Assembly: GCF_001015195.1 (NCBI RefSeq)
Contig: NZ_LDES01000085.1
Span: forward strand, 1 to 64,000
DNA: 64,000 nucleotides
Direction: 5' to 3'
From: Sphingomonas sp. Y57
GTDB lineage: Bacteria > Pseudomonadota > Alphaproteobacteria > Sphingomonadales > Sphingomonadaceae
The notes beneath the pieces were generated by a model. That model saw nothing but the letters and a program-made list of their open reading frames with translations, was not told the DNA's origin and made no database searches. Numbering within the stretch: position 1 is the first letter of the stretch; each line of letters begins with the position of its first letter. A program made the translations under genes and the position numbers. This document shows, in pieces, positions 63,140 through 64,000 of the stretch.

Positions 63140-63478
63140 TCAATCACCAACGACCGGGAAGCCGGCGTCTTTCCACGCACCGATCCCGCCAGCAAGGTGG
63201 GTGTCGATCGCGCTCTGCGCCGCCGCGCATTGATCGAGCGCCTGGCCCGAGCGCTTTCCGCCCGCGCATTGCAGCACGACAGTCCGGCCCTTGGGATCAG
63301 GGATGTTACGAGGTGAAAAGCCCGACAGCGGCATGTTTATTGCGCCCAGTATGTGACCGGCGGCGAACTCGCCTGTCTCGCGCACGTCGATCAGGAGCGC
63401 CTTGCCGCCCTTCAGCATGGCGTCCAGCTCGGCGGGGCCGATCTCACGGTGGGCATCACGTTTCTTGAATCCGAACAT
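63140..63478 (-). CDS. Single-domain rhodanese (sulfurtransferase)
   Basis: A 112-residue rhodanese. The active-site loop is CAGGKRSGQA with catalytic Cys71, and the CH2A-type segment DVRETGEFAAGHI lies around residues 31-43. Rhodaneses move sulfane sulfur from persulfides to acceptors. It heads the four-gene operon that also holds an RND adaptor, pump and ArsR, and faces the sulfide:quinone reductase gene. The product of SQR (glutathione persulfide) is a natural rhodanese substrate. Confidence 0.92.
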   Translation of the reverse strand: MFGFKKRDAHREIGPAELDAMLKGGKALLIDVRETGEFAAGHILGAINMPLSGFSPRNIPDPKGRTVVLQCAGGKRSGQALDQCAAAQSAIDTHLAGGIGAWKDAGFPVVGD

Positions 63479-63496
63479 GGCAGCTTCCTCAACTTT

Positions 63497-63512
63497 GTTA
63501 TTTGCATATAAC
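63497..63512. promoter_or_regulatory. 16-bp near-perfect palindrome between rhodanese and SQR genes
   Basis: GTTATTTGCATATAAC pairs with itself except at two positions (one base pair). It lies in an AT-rich 83-bp divergent interval, 18 bp from the rhodanese start and 49 bp from the SQR start. AT-rich palindromes around TGCA are typical of BigR-type operators (from memory). It is therefore the best candidate site for the ArsR encoded at 58528. Confidence 0.6.
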
Positions 63513-63561
63513 GTGTAATGATGATATTCGTCAATGCCATTGAGACATGGAAGGATCGCAG

Positions 63562-64000
63562 ATGGGCAAGCCTTTGATCGTGGTGCTGGGCGCGGGTCTG
63601 GGAGGCACGATCGCCTCCTATGAGATCAAGGCCGCCCTCAAGGACCGCGCCGACGTGATGACGGTATCCGATAGCGACACCTACAGCTTCATCCCGTCCA
63701 ATCCCTGGGTCGCCGTGCGCTGGCGCGAGCCCGAAGCCATTCAGGTCCACCTCCCTCCCGTGTTCGCCAAAAAGAAGATCGGCTTCACCTCGGTCGGCGC
63801 GAAACGGCTGCATGCCGGTGAAAAGCGGCTCGAACTCAATGACGGCTCATCCATCAATTACGATTATCTTGTAATTTCCACCGGCCCGGAACTCGCGTTC
63901 GACGAGATCGAGGGGCTGGGTCCGCATGGCGGCCATACCGTCTCCATCTGCCAGACGGCCCACGCCTCAGCCGCCGCCGATGCGTTCGATGCCTTTGCAC
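63562..64000 (+). CDS. sqr: Sulfide:quinone oxidoreductase, N-terminal part (cut by window end)
   Basis: An open frame of 146 codons running off the right edge. It starts with an FAD-binding fold (LIVVLGAGLGGTIASYEI). The family segment FIPSNPWVAVRWREPE is near residue 48, YDYLVISTGPELAF near residue 98, and a conserved Cys follows in SICQTAHA near residue 127. This matches bacterial sulfide:quinone reductases, which oxidise H2S to sulfane sulfur on the membrane and feed electrons to quinone. The ATG at 63562 is chosen because GAAGGA is 6 bases upstream; an ATG at 63547 is in frame. Divergent from the rhodanese-RND operon. Confidence 0.85.
   Translation, partial: MGKPLIVVLGAGLGGTIASYEIKAALKDRADVMTVSDSDTYSFIPSNPWVAVRWREPEAIQVHLPPVFAKKKIGFTSVGAKRLHAGEKRLELNDGSSINYDYLVISTGPELAFDEIEGLGPHGGHTVSICQTAHASAAADAFDAFA

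Noticed and set aside
1-64000. tRNA, rRNA, CRISPR array, integrase and replication genes
   Set aside because: Looked for and not seen. No periodic spaced repeats, no tRNA-like cloverleaf, no integrase or rep/parAB gene was recognised, so plasmid versus island cannot be decided.

Overview
The window is GC-rich (roughly 63-65 % by eye), densely coded DNA with proteins typical of an alphaproteobacterium of the order Sphingomonadales (Sphingobium, Sphingomonas or Novosphingobium-like). This assignment comes from protein family style and codon use; no rRNA, tRNA or housekeeping marker is present. The gene content is accessory: export systems, metal and sulfur handling, stress proteins, a toxin-antitoxin pair, a conjugation remnant and an insertion sequence. 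It looks like a large plasmid or an integrated island.

Layout. 1-1780: tail of a conjugation-type (TraG-like) protein, a small membrane protein and a sigma-region-4-like regulator. 1994-3713: type IV abortive-infection pair abiEi/abiEii. 3898-4689: a LuxR-type receptor with no synthase beside it. 4984-11396: a four-gene exporter operon (outer-membrane lipoprotein, HlyD adaptor, RbbA-like double ATPase-permease, second permease), with a divergent TetR regulator and an orphan LptB-like ATPase up to 13174. 13516-19105: a tightly coupled operon of PHA synthase, MaoC-phosphotransacetylase fusion, acetate kinase and outer-membrane phospholipase A. 19246-25428: envelope and stress genes (HdeD, DUF2147, small membrane protein, PLD enzyme, tandem universal stress protein, L,D-transpeptidase). 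26309-35381: VIT transporter, cytochrome b561, a two-component system and a CzcCBA-like RND metal exporter. Three copies of an 11-bp-phased GTCAG direct repeat sit in front of three of these transcription units. 35442-39110: DUF2946 protein, OprC-like copper TonB receptor, dedicated TonB and a small protein.

39136-43107 (minus strand): methyltransferase, TauE-type exporter, MBL-fold sulfur hydrolase, 1-Cys peroxiredoxin and thioredoxin 2; then a divergent second peroxiredoxin and an ArsR regulator. 44228-48032: DksA-like remnant, beta-CASP nuclease, DUF465 protein, DUF4010 membrane protein. 48180-56139: cydDC, divergent cydAB with a 36-residue cydX, a membrane-anchored TlpA-like thioredoxin, Dps and a ferritin-like protein. 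56226-57390: complete IS630-family element with a -1 frameshift. 57535-58355: two unknown proteins. 58528-63478: operon rhodanese, RND adaptor, RND pump, ArsR (BigR/SqrR-like), divergent from a sulfide:quinone reductase that runs off the right end, with a 16-bp near-palindrome between them.

How it works together (inference): the right half reads as a reactive-sulfur and peroxide defence island (SQR, rhodanese, MBL hydrolase, sulfite-type exporter, peroxiredoxins, thioredoxins, sulfide-tolerant bd oxidase). The middle reads as a metal-homeostasis regulon under one two-component system. The most promising undescribed features are the GTCAG-repeat regulon with an apparently leaderless efflux mRNA, and the sulfide-type ArsR/SQR divergon that includes an RND pump.
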